In this document: one piece after another, positions 25,766 to 37,749 of the stretch
Position numbering within the stretch: position 1 is the stretch's first letter
Layout: every line of letters begins with the position of its first letter
The notes under the pieces: generated by a model
Databases searched by the model: none
Seen by the model: the letters and a program-made list of their open reading frames with translations, nothing else
Told to the model about the DNA's origin: nothing
Position numbers and translations under genes: made by a program
From: Motacilla alba alba
Taxonomy: Eukaryota > Chordata > Aves > Passeriformes > Motacillidae
Length of the DNA: 64,000 nt
Direction of reading: 5' to 3'
Assembly (NCBI RefSeq): GCF_015832195.1
Contig: NC_052016.1
Span: 27,053,129-27,117,128 of the forward strand

Positions 25766-28700
25766 TTCTGGGGCATTCACTGTGTCCTGACATTTTCTGT
25801 ACTCCACAGATTTACAACATTCTGTAAAAATGAATTATTTAAATCAATCTTCCCCAAAGTTACTTGAAGAATTTCTCTCTTTAAATATTTGAAGAACAGT
25901 CTAGAGCCTTTATCTAGCAAAAAAACCCCAAACCATAAATTGAGATATTTCCTTGCCCATCAATAAAAAAAATAATTTAAAAAAAGATAAATAAAGGATT
26001 CTGTGAAATCCAAATCACAATTTTGCAAATGCTGGTAGGACAGCAACCTTGAAACCAAGATGCACAATAACATCTGGTTTTCACGAATCCCTCTGTAAAA
26101 TGGGAGAAAAGGAGAGGATGGGGAAAATCCGAGTGCTGGAGTGACTCTTTCTTCCTGCATGCAGCTGAGGGTTGTAAAAATTTGTCAGGTGCCTCTGACA
26201 GGCAAACATTTACAGTTTTATAACCTCAGTATTTGCAACATTTAAGGCATTTCCTGTCTTAAGTATTGGGAAGTACAAGTAAATATTGCCTGTTTGGAGG
26301 TTAACTGCTCTGCTTAGTAGGCTTTTCATGGTCAGAACCAAAGAGCAGGAAAACCACAAAAATCCCAAAGCTGCTGTCACATTTTTAATTCATTAGTAAC
26401 AACTCATACCTATTCCCAGAGCTACCTTTAATAGTGGGGCTTTTCTGAACCACAGGGGGTTTTGTTCATATGTGGAGAATCTGAGGCCGGTAAGACAGTC
26501 CTGGCTTGATGCTGAATCGTTCAGAACAAAATTTCTCCAAGTCTTCCTTTTATAAGGAAAAGGGGAAGCTCATTTGTTTTGTTCCCTTTTTTCCCCTTTG
26601 TTTCAAAAACTATGCTGAATTTCCCCACACTACTTCATATGCAAATTTTGTAGATATCTCTGAACCTTTGCATTTCCCATCTTGGGCTGGCAGCCTAGAC
26701 AGCCTGCTGGAAAGCAGGGAGGGTGTGAAAATGGGTGGGCTTAGAGCAGAGGCTGGAGTACGTCTCTTCAACTGCTCCATTGAAGCCGGCAGAGCTTGAT
26801 CGATTTAAGGCCAGTTTGGCTCATGATTGAATTTTTTATGTCTTCAGAGCCAACATTGTGCATAGCACATGAAGCAAAACAGAGTACAGTTTCTGCTTTT
26901 CATCTCAATCTATTTCTTGCTCTTCCAGAATTAAGAGATAATGAAAAGCATGTACATATGTGCCTGCACACACATACACACCCAAATCATTTTCTTATAA
27001 AATTATCAATGCTTTTTTTGCACACTCAGGAGTTCTGGATAGTTCAGATAAAGCTTCAGAGAAGTGTATTGAGATTTAGATACTTATTTTAACCAGCCAA
27101 AACTTGGATTTTTCCCATGTCTCAGGGAAAGCTTTCCCTAGGGAAGCCTGCTTAGGGGGCAGCATCCATGCAGGGAACTAACTGGGTTCAGAGCTGTGGC
27201 TGTGAAGCATCCATTACTTTGGGGAAGAAAGCTCACCATATGGCTGTTTTGTTTCCAGTAGCTATAATGTAATTGAATCAATTGCCCTCACATGATGTGG
27301 GTGTACTAACTGCACATACATCATTTCTTTCTGGGTTTTGAGGCTTGTAAAGAGTGGAGGGTAAGGCCTGTGAGGATAAATCAGTCTAGTTTGTCTTCAA
27401 GAAAAATGGGTTTAAATCTGACCTGTGGTACAGGCACAAATCAATTCAGTGCTTCTGACAGTCCCACGTGGATACTTTCCTCATTTGGAAATTATCCTCT
27501 GATGAAGGTTGCTGTCAGTCTTTACACAGTAAGGCTACAAACAGCAGATCTCTTCTGAAGTGAAGGTCATCAGTAAATAACATGCAAAATTCAAATACAG
27601 CTAACCTAAGCTAGGTAAAGGGATAGCAGCAATCCTCATGATACTGCCAGAAAGTAAATCATGAGGTGAGAAGAGGGGAAAGAGAAGAGGAGAATGCCAA
27701 AGGCAGATTTCTCATGATGCTGAGATGTCCAGCAACTAAGGCAGTGGGCTGTGCCTGTCTCCCATTTTCCCATTGCAGCAGGACCCAGGTAAGGTCAGTG
27801 TCTAAACCTAATGTGCCCTAGTTTTCCCAGTCCTGCACTGCTTCATCTCAGCTTCTCTCAGTAAGATAACAGGGGTTTGTGGGGTTTTTTGTTTTGTCTC
27901 TGCTCTCCTCCAGCTCTGTACCAAGAGCTGGGGTAAAAGCATTGCACTGATCTCTCTGGCCAGGCATCGATACTGCTGCCTGCTTTGTGTCTGCTTCAAG
28001 CTCTGTGAATCTTTCCAACAAAACCAAAGTGAATTTCACTGCTTTTCATTCATTGAAAAGACAAAATTTAGACCTGCAGAGAAACAAGGCCAAATCCCAA
28101 GAAAAGATGGGACAGCTTTTGGAGAGTGAAGAAATGAAATGTCTAAACATGTCTTATCTAAGCTAACCACCTGGGCCTTGGGCATTAGGCAGCATGGGAT
28201 GAGTTTCTTCCTGCAGGTGCGCTTTTACTGGGGTAGGAGAATGTGTCTTCTGGCATTGCCCATTTCTTTATATTTACAATTCATCCTGGATGACTGGCTT
28301 CACAAACTGCCAGCTAAACAGTTGGGCTAGTTGCATATATCTTGTGGTTGCTGATAAAGGGGGTGTTCTTTGAAGTCGAATCATGATTTCATGGGATTTT
28401 TGTTCTAAAGGTGAAGAAAGAAATCTGGGCTTAAATTTTCATATCCCCTTCTTTAGCATTTAAGGGACTCCAAATTTGGAGTGGACCTTTTTAGAGCTGG
28501 AGACCATTTGTCAGCAATTCATCACATTGCCAGAGAGTTTGGAAAGTGTTTTTCAGATTTTTCAGCTATTTTTGTGACCAAAGGATTGTTTTCTGCAGAA
28601 TGTGTCCTGAAGCAGAAACTGAAAATCTGTACTTTCAGTACTATTATTGAGTCTGTCCTGCCTTTTAATTTATTGACATTCTTGCTTTCCTAGATGAGAT

Positions 28701-30740
28701 CTGGAAAAAACCCATCTTATTTTTCTCAACTCTTCTATGAGCCTGGCTCTTCAAATACACTTCTTCCATTTCTTGCTTCTTTCTTGCCCTGGTTAATTCC
28801 TTTCAGACCTTTGAGTTTTGTAGCCCAACAGCAGCAATTTGCCAACTGGCAAATATCTGTACAGCACAGAAGTCCTTACAGAAAAAAAAAAGTTGAAGGT
28901 CATTGTGGAGAGGAGACAGCATTTCTGGAGAGATGGGATTGAAATACCAGCATATGGACAACCTCTGGCTTGGAACACAGCTGATGCTGCAAAGCTGCTG
29001 AGTAGGAAAAGACAGAAGCAGGGGAAGACAGAGTCAGACCCTCTGCAAGCTTGTGGGAGGCTAAATTCCAAGGTCATACATTACTTCAGGTCAAGCTAAT
29101 TTAGGTTGTGCCTTCTTGGTAAATTTATGCCTTCACACCATTTCTTATGTTTATTTCTCCATTTCACTTTCCACCAAATTGAATTTTTTTCTATTTCTGC
29201 TTCTTGGAAACTTAATTTTCTGCCATCTAATACCATTTTAGTGCAATCCCTGTACAGACACATTAGGTCAGAACAGAATTACACAGATGCCAGACACAAA
29301 ACCTGTATCAAAAAATTCCATTCTAGCTGGTTGTGGACAAAATACGTTGATTTAAGGAAACAGAAAAGAAGTCCAGTACCAACTTATGGCAGTGAATGGT
29401 GTGTTATTACTAAAAATTGCACACTGCAAAATTTTCTGATTTTGTGCAATGTGTTGGTTGCTTTTTTTTTTTTAACAAAAGGCAGCATTTTCCTTTGAAA
29501 CACCTTCCCTTTTCTTCATCTCTTCTGTCCTCTTTTTTGTCCGGTGTAGCTCAGACTGTATCTCCTCTAATAGGCCTCAAACCCATCCCCAGTCTCACTT
29601 CAAGACACTCACCTGAAGTGTCATTGTTCACAGTCACTTATTTGACGCTGCACTCTAATTCATCTTTTCTCGTTTGTTCCCTACCTATTGATAAGGAGTA
29701 GAACAAGGAATGGCTTCTTTCCCAAGAACAGGCAAATAATACTTCAAAATCAGGCCTGCGTGTCTTCAAAAGTCTTTTCTGGCCAGGGATCTTTGATGTG
29801 CCCCAGGGTATTGATTGCAGACTTGCAGTGTAGAGTTTTCTTAGAGGGGTGAAATAAAAAGATGGATTAGTTATTTTTTGGGGTTCTGAGTGTTAATTGG
29901 CTCCCTTAAAACATCATCTAGTTTAACTTTGCTCAGTAGTATAGCACTAAAGTGCAGGAATTTTTGAAGGTACTCTGCTAAGTTGACTGTGATTCTAGAA
30001 AATTAATTGAAATGAGGAAAATAAGACATACAAAAAAAATTAAAAATCACAAATTTCCAGCTGTTCTTTACAGACAAAGTTACAAAGATTAATTCACCTG
30101 ATAGGGAAGGAAGTATCCCACTGAATAATGGGTTTCTTTGTCTCAAGCATCAGGTTTGGCAACCACTTCCTTTGGAAAGCCTCACACTTCTAAAGCTGCA
30201 AGAAAGAATTTTAAAACTATTGAAATATATTGAGCAAATATGTGGGGGTTTTATGTACATTTCAGTGCGTTTATAGACATTCTAGATGGTTTTATAGATG
30301 TTATAAACTTTTGGAAACATAGTTTTAAAGCAAAACACAAACATTCCCATTCTCTGCTCTTTATTACTTGTGGCTCATGTTTGGCTTTTGTCTTCACGTA
30401 CAGCAGTTCCTTTGACATTGATCATCCCAGGATCATTTAACATTCTGTGTAATTGTTTTCTAAATGTTTGTATTTATCCCATTCGTAATCCTGTGCTAGA
30501 AACCCTTGTCCATACTAGGTTATATTCTAATATTGATTTTATTTCCCTTCTTTCTGGTCTTAGTTACAAATTACACCGTCCTTTTTGCTTGGAATGTTTT
30601 AGGGTGATTGATTACTGAATGAATCAAGTGCACCCACAAGCTGATGCTTGATTTAATCCCCTTAGTGCAGGGATTTCAGAGCACACAAGCTGAAATTATA
30701 GCACCCTCTGGAAATAAAGGGCAGTGGATGTTTTTCCTGG
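25766..30740. other. Unique AT-rich sequence
   Basis: No gene is supported. The frames reach 130 codons (29106-29498, plus strand) but are rich in aromatic and leucine residues, as is typical of translated AT-rich non-coding DNA. A short CA-rich patch lies at about 26966-26982 and T runs lie at about 29462-29475. I saw no repeat family. Confidence 0.5.
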
Positions 30741-30881
30741 ATGTCGGCGAGCTGTGCCTCTGAGTTCCCGACTTGGGCTCAAGTATCCTTTGATGGAACA
30801 GAGCTAAACTACAGTTTCTGTCATGTCAGAGGATTTCTGTGGCTGTCAGAAGAGAATGAGGTGCTTGTTTGCAACTCTGTG

Positions 30882-31184
30882 GGAAGGAAGGAAGGAAGGA
30901 AGGAAGGAAGGAAGGAAGGAAGGAAGGAAGGAAGGAAGGAAGGAAGGAAGGAAGGAAGGAAGGAAGGAAGGAAGGAAGGAAGGAAGGAAGGAAGGAAGGA
31001 AGGAAGTGTCGGAAGGAAGGAAGGAAGGAAGGAAGGAAGGAAGGAAGGAAGGAAGGAAGGAAGGAAGGAAGGAAGGAAGGAAGGAAGGAAGGAAGGAAGG
31101 AAGGAAGGAAGGAAGGAAGGAAGGAAGGAAGGAAGGAAGGAAGGAAGGAAGGAAGGAAGGAAGGAAGGAAGGAAGGAAGGAAGG
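30882..31184 (+). repeat. (GGAA)n / (TTCC)n microsatellite, 303 bp, one interruption
   Basis: A pure GGAA array runs from 30882 to 31006 (about 31 units), is interrupted by tgtc at 31007-31010, and resumes in pure form from 31011 to 31184 (about 43 units). The second block is shifted by one base relative to the first. One strand is entirely purine in the pure blocks, which favours triplex (H-DNA) structure. GGAA is also the core ETS-factor recognition sequence. The long frames here (repeats of GRKE on one strand, FLPS on the other) are translation of the microsatellite and are not genes. The assembled length may differ from the true length. Confidence 0.98.
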
Positions 31185-32991
31185 CACATGTATATGAAAC
31201 AGTGACTTGGGATCAGTTCGAAAAACATGTTGCTCCAATTCTCGCCGAATTATCCTCTGGAGTCCGTTCCCCAAAGAAAACTCTGCTTGCTTTTATGCAA
31301 AGGAAGTTATTGTGACCCTGACATTGCAAACAGCGCATTTGGAAGAACTCAGTCTGCTTCCAACCTTTGTTGTGAGGTAGGGGACAAAAACACTGAGTGT
31401 GTGCTGAGGAGGACTAGATCAGACACACAGGGATATGCAGCTGTCTCTGAACCTGAGCTCACAGGGAGGCTCGGATGCAGAGGCAAGAATTATCTGGGGA
31501 ATCCATTACTGTGGTTTCTGTGCTGCAGCATGTGAAAGTAGAAGACCGCAAACAGAACAGCTTGTGGGGACTTGTTGCTGATACCCCTTTCCTTCCTGTG
31601 GCTTGGCAGACTCTTAAAAATGTCATGTAATGTGCATGCCTTTTCCTAGCCTTTGGCTTGTTGCAACCACACTGTACTGAACCTTCAGTTGCAAGTGTCA
31701 TAATTACCTCCATCTCCTCCTGCTGCTGCAAATGAGCAGAAAGGAAAAGTTCATTATTCAATTATCTGAATTTTGGAGAAAACCAGAGCTGTGATAGTCT
31801 CCTGTTTCCTGGAGATTTAAAATATGTCTCCTTTCTTCGGAAGCAGATGCAGCCACAGCTTAAACAGAGAGTGGGGAGAAAAAGGAGGGGGAGAGCAGTG
31901 GGTACACACACTTGACCTAGCATCTTGCAAAATGCTAGGACAGAGAAAGGCCTGAAACTACCTTATTGTGAAAATAATATTTCTCACAAAAATCTGATGT
32001 ATGGATATATGGGCGAGAGAAAGATCTTAGGAAATAAAACATCTCTGAAGAGCTTTCATCTTGTTACACCTGATGACCTGCCTTTGGGACTGGTTTTATG
32101 CATTTTACTTGCCAAAGCCTCTTGAACTTGGTGTCTTGGGAAGCTCAGCTTATTTTACCGGTTCTGTGAGTACTTTATACAACCATTTCCCAGACCATTT
32201 CTCTCCTCCCAGCTGCTTTCTCTACCATTTGGCTTTGATGCTGTATTCCCACCTTTCCTTTGGTGGCCACTGTTGTGCTCCAGCCTTGTTGTAATGTCCT
32301 AGCCTGCTTTGGTACCTTCACAGCATCCCAAGGATGCATTTACGGTGGAGGGTTTTTAGAAGAAGTTGGAAAACTACAGCTAAAAATTCAAATGGGCAGT
32401 CTCAATGAAGAAGTTAGGAAGAATTAGGATATTTATGTATCTCTATTAAAGAAGAATGTACTAAAGCACTTCAGTGGGATTTCTGGTTTTAGAGTAATAT
32501 TTAAGGCCACAGTCCAGCACACTGTGACTGGAGGCAATGACAAGTACATTTATCGATATTAACAGCAACAAACCAAAGTAAAATACAGTGATTACTATTT
32601 AGTTCAAGTTTTAATGCAGCAAAATGCATAAATTAAGCATGTGGTTAAGCCCTGTAGGGCTTCAGCCAGTGCTAAAATAGGCACGTTTTAGTGATGGGTT
32701 GAATTGATGGCTGTAATAGATACCTGCAGATACCAAATTCTGCTTTTTTGTCTCTCACTGTGTTTCTGTAGAGTCTAAATCCCCTTTATATTACATGCCA
32801 AAAGAATTGGATTAGGCTACACAGGTAATTACAGAGAAGTTGTAGAGAAAATTCTCTTTTTTCATCCAATCATTCTATTGTTACTGAAATAGGAAGATAT
32901 ACAGTGCACTATGATCTGAGAAAACATTATATGCCTTAATACTTTATATGGCCAAAGGAACAAACTTCAAATCTAAATACAAGAAAAACAA
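31185..32991. other. Unique sequence right of the GGAA array
   Basis: No gene is supported. The first 150 bases hold several CpG (near 31219, 31242, 31245, 31264 and 31334), more than the local background. The rest is AT-rich. The plus frame running out of the array to 31315 is discussed in the findings and is not called as a gene. Confidence 0.45.
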
Positions 32992-33412
32992 GGAGCTATT
33001 AGAGAGAGTGCCGTGGAGGCAACAAAGATGATTTGGGGTCTGGAGGACCTCTCTTATGAGGAGACTGTGAGAGCTGGGCCTGTTTAGTCCAGAGATAGGA
33101 AGGCTGGGAGGGGATGTCATCAGTGCATATAAACATCTCAAAGGCATTTGTCAAGAAGGTGGTGACAGACTAATGTCAGTGGTGCCCAGTGACAGGAGAA
33201 GGAGCAATGGCCATAAACTAAAACACAAAGTTTCACCTCAATATGAGGCTGGCTGAATACTGGAACAGGCTGCTCAGGCAGGTTGTGGAGTCTTCCTTTC
33301 TGGAGACATTCCATACCTGCTTGAACAGCTTCCTGTGTCACCTATTCTAGGTGACCCTGCCTTGGCAGGGACAATTGCCAGATCCAACTTTAACAATTCT
33401 GTGTTTCTGAAT
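32992..33412 (+). mobile_element. CR1 LINE fragment, 5'-truncated, plus strand
   Basis: The sense-strand CR1 landmarks appear in order: 'ggagctattagagagagtg', 'gagagctgggcctgtttag', 'gtggtgcccagtgacagg', 'ggaacaggctgctcaggcag', 'ttctggagacattcc' and 'ctgccttggcagggac', ending in a worn 'acaattctgtgtttctgaatc' style tail. The block set resembles the subfamily of the copy at 13591, in the opposite orientation. There is an internal deletion around 33238-33250, where other copies read 'aggaaaaacttcttcac'. The copy holds only the end of ORF2 and the 3' end, with several stops, and is inactive. Confidence 0.9.
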
Positions 33413-36400
33413 CTTATTTTCGTAATTTTCAATCTCTCCAGTTCCTAAGTTTATCTTATATTCATAGAACAATATGAGAGAATGAAAGTAACTAATTTAA
33501 ATTGCATAAATATGCATAGCTATTAACTAGAAGACTTTTTGGGGATAGGGATAAAATATCAGCCTTAAATTTCAAACATTTCATAAGTGTACAGTAGTGA
33601 GTTCATATAGGGTTTATTTTTCTTAGTTAAAATTCTTCAAATCTTTTATATTCTCTGTATCAAATAGATCACTACATCTTTAATTCTTAATTATTTGCAC
33701 TAAAGAAAGAAATCCCACTTAACAGTTGAGAAAATATTTAAACAGCTTTTTTTTGTTGTTGTTGTTTTTATTATAAATGAAGCAAAACATGGTGTATGAT
33801 GTATAAGGTAATCACTGATGTGTACATGGAGGTCCAAATAAGAATAAGAGAAATGTGCTTTCTCTGATCTTTGCAAATTTGTATACCATTTTTGCATCAT
33901 TTTATGAATGGTTTGGGAATCCAGATAGCTTTAGTTACATGAATTTATTTGCAGAGTCATGCCATTACCAAATGGTAGCTGCATTTCTTTATTTTTACAG
34001 AAGAATGTAGGTCTGTTAGACCTAACATGAATACCAATTTCTCATTCCTGAAGTCATAAGCAGAAGCTTTTGAAGTTGGTGAGGATGGGATCCTTACCTG
34101 AAGTCTGTGGTGAGACAGGAGAGCTTTTTCAGTTCAGATATTCTTGGAGGAAGAGAAGCTGTTTGCTTCCCTGGGGAAGCAGAGGAGTCTGAACTGAATG
34201 GGAGTAGGACAGAAAAGTGGAACTTTATTTTTTTCAAGTGAAATCTATTGGTAGAGATATCTTAAGGAGACTGTGGTAGAAATATTTTTTGGGGGACGTA
34301 GCTTAGTTCTAAGGTATTTAACATATTTAAGTTAGATTTGCTGAGAGTCTGAGATGAGTGGAACATCAGCGAAACTTCTGGGAAGTTTTCCAAGATACAC
34401 CGCGATTGTTCAGCCAGCTTTCTTTGTTTCCTTCAGAAGTGAATGATCTCTCCATCTTGTATGTATCCTCATCAGCAGGACAGGATTTCCTGTTTAACCT
34501 GCTGTGTAACCATTTCTATGGTACCTGACATTCCCTCTCCTTGGCACAAACCTTTCCTGTGTAAAATGCAGAGCACAGGAGTGGGTCACAGGGAATCATT
34601 TCCAGATGTGACAGAGGATCCCACATTGACTTGGAGTGGCTGTGATGATGTAATTAAAAGTGCTTGCTGTACAACAGGATGTCAGAAAGAGACTCACACA
34701 TACAAAAAAAATAAATTAAAAGTTTGGAGATGAAACTATGTGAAATTTGATCTGTGGACAGTGAGAGCAAGTGGGTGTTTTGACATAAATTCAGGTTTCC
34801 AAAGAAACATGGGTATCCTCTGAGAAAAAGCCTGTGCTTATGCATTTGGATTTCTGTGCTTTCCTAGTTCTGCATAAATGAGGTGTCAGTTTATCTGGGG
34901 AAGAGAAGAAGAGAAAATGCTAGAAAGGGGTTAACTGTGAGAGCTTCAGGCTGTGTCCTCCCAGTGCCTCCTACAACAGCACCTGTGCAATATGGGGAGA
35001 GGCTTCCCACTGCTGCTTGACTTGAGGTGTGGGAAGACACGTAAAGGTGTGCCTCCAGCAAGCCAAGAAAGTGGTGGGCATTCTCCCTCTTCATAGCACT
35101 GCATCCCACTGTGCAGTTTGGGACATGTCCCAGCAGAGCAAAGGCTGCTAGAGGAAAGGGATTTCCACATTCTCACCGAGATTGCACCTACTCATGGAAA
35201 CAACCAGTGTCCAAATAAAGTTCTGTAACCTATTATGAAGCTGTGTGGGGGTTTGTGTTGAAACACCCTCCTCACAAGAGGTCTGAAGCACAAACTATGA
35301 GTGTTCTTGAAGACCTGTTACTCAACAGGCTTTGCTATGATGTATGATGACTCCCTGGCATAGAATGTGTGGGGCAGACTTGCCCATGTGGGATAACACA
35401 GCCCCCTTTTCTTGCCCTGAAGACTGGTGCCCAGGAGCAGAAGGCAGCTTTACTAAAAAAACATTCCTTGCTGTGGGACATCCTTGTAAGTACTGAAATA
35501 TTCTATATAGATTTAAGCCACAGGGAGCCTGACACATCTTTTGCTACCCAGAGCATGGGGGGCAGCCAGGGGAGTCCTCTGGGATGATTTTCTCCTTCTC
35601 ACTGCTTCCAGTAGTGTGTGCTGGTGTGTGTGACCTGCAGTTAATGCCCCTCCCCAGGGGACAGCAGGAGAGGCAGGATGACACTGGGTAAAGCTGCCAC
35701 ATAGCAGAGAAGTGCTCTGGCATAGCACTGGCAGTGAGTGACTTGCTGGCCTGGAGACAAGGGAGAGTGGAAAAGGCAGGGGACTGGCAGGAAGGGAACA
35801 GAGTGGTAAGTGTCATGCAGCAAGGAAGAGACTTGACAGATCTGTGCTGGCATTTTGTGTTTATAAGCCATACTGTGACTGATGAGCTCCACAATAAAAT
35901 CCTTACTGACTGCAGAGGCTGCAGAAATGACCCTTTTTGTTGGGGGGAAGAAAGAACAAACAAAAGAGGTAGGGGATGAACTTGTATTTCTCAACTTTTC
36001 ATCTGAGAAATGTCTCCAATGCATTCTTATGAAAGAAAAAGCTCTCCATCACTCAGTGCTGCACTGGATCACCATGACACAGAGTGAAGGTGACCAGTGC
36101 AGGAAGAGCCATTCAGCATTTCCAAGCCCCAAGGAATTTCTCTATGTGCCATTTTCTGTGTAAGGCCAGAGAGGAAGGGAAGGTGGGGTCAGAGCACAGA
36201 ACACAGTCTCATTTCCAACAAGATGCAAGGATGGCCTCTACCAGTTTTATCATGATGGGCTTTAAATTGGGGAGTAGCTCTGGGATCTCACTTCTCATTA
36301 TTAGCAGTGATAGATAGTTCCTACTCGCAGGGGAATTTCTGAGAGAAATTAAATTTGTGTTTGTTCAAGCAAGTACCAGAGAGGGAGGTGTTACTGCCAT

Positions 36401-37063
36401 GCTGGAGAAGACACCTTAACCTCCATCTTCGCCGCCATCCTGCAGCGGAACCAGCTGCTCCACTCCCAAATGCAGGGGGCATTCTGAGGACCAGTGCTGG
36501 GATTCAGGGAGGCATCCTGAGGAACCAGTGAAAGAGTAGCAGTTCCTCTGAGCAGTTTATCTGTCTCCCAGTCACTACCCTGGAGGCAAAATACCCTTCC
36601 TCTGACTCCAGGGCAGAGCTAAGTTACACTAATGCCTTTGGTCTGCCATCAGAAGGGAAAGAACTGTGTCAACACAGAAAATGCTATTTGCTGACAGGTT
36701 GTTAGAGACAAAAGAGATGCAGTCAAGAGCAAGAATAAAAATAGAAGTTCTCAAGTAAAAAGATGTGAGAAAAGAGAGAAGATTGATTGTTTAAGTCACA
36801 AAAGACAGAAAAATGAAGGAAAAAGTAAAAAGACTATTAAATCAAATATGCCTGCCCTTTAGAATAGCATTGATAAAGACTGTGGTTGTGAAGTGTAAAG
36901 GTTGAGACACATCTGAGGTTCTCATCTGATAATTTATGGTTAGAGAATAAATAGATCGTTTAGTTGATGCAGATATTGTTTCTAGACCAGCAGATATTAG
37001 AGAGCTGGAAGGAACACTTCACTAGAAACATGAAGCAGGTGTCTGAAGACATTCCAGCTATGG

Positions 37064-37078
37064 AAAAAAAAAAAAAAA
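37064..37078 (+). repeat. A15 homopolymer
   Basis: Fifteen A in a row. The 60 bases upstream show no retrocopy or SINE body, so I read it as a simple repeat. Confidence 0.9.
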
Positions 37079-37734
37079 GTGCTTCTGTTTATTGCTTTGC
37101 TTTGCTTGCTTCCCTGTCCCCTCCTGCTTGCTGCAGAGAAGTCAGCTCAAAATTAAGGAATGCAATACACATTTTGTGTTCCCTGTTATAACTGGCAATA
37201 TGAGAAAAAATACTTTAATGATGTCTTAGATTTCTAATAAAGATGCATGTTAGGCTTTATAGTATAAGTGCAAAAAAATATTTAGGGGTTTTCCTTCTTC
37301 AAATACAGCAGGTCAGCCTGGGTCAGAGAAGAGTGAGTGCAATTAAAAGAGGGCAAAAATTGTCAGAAAACCCTGGATAGAGACAGAAGTAACCAAGAAA
37401 ATGATGATTATGCTGAATGAGTGGACTCCTCTATATAGATATATCAATGCTGTAAATTGTGTCAGCCTGTGCAGTGGCCCAGCCTCTTGGTAGCTGCATC
37501 TGTTTCTTTTCTATCAGCTGCAGAATCAAGTGCAGTCATCAAGAAACAGACACATGCACTGTCATTTCCAGAGTGCATTGTACCATACTGGCTGGAGCCC
37601 ACCAAAATACCTGGATCATTCCCTCATTGTCCCAGAGTTCCCTAAATCTCTCCAGTTTTTTGCCTGCCACTTTTCAAGTCTGTACTTTTCAAGTACCTGC
37701 TCTCTAAATCAAACCCAACTTTTCCTTGGATTGC

Positions 37735-37749
37735 TTTTTTTTTTTTTTT
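37735..37749 (+). repeat. T15 homopolymer
   Basis: Fifteen T in a row with no recognisable retroposon body on the right-hand side. Confidence 0.9.

Noticed and set aside
26966..26982. Short CA-rich tract
   Set aside because: It is too short and imperfect to be listed as a microsatellite of interest.
30741..31315. Open frames of 124-154 codons (GRKE repeats on plus, FLPS repeats on minus)
   Set aside because: They are translations of the GGAA microsatellite in several frames on both strands and have no gene signals.
34293..34330. Resemblance to the start of a mitochondrial tRNA (cgtagcttagttctaagg)
   Set aside because: The similarity ends after about 18 bases and no mitochondrial gene sequence follows, so a mitochondrial insertion is not supported.
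35540..36024. Two overlapping minus-strand frames of 127 and 139 codons
   Set aside because: They lie in different frames over the same DNA and no family is recognisable. At most one could be real, and no splice or start support was seen.
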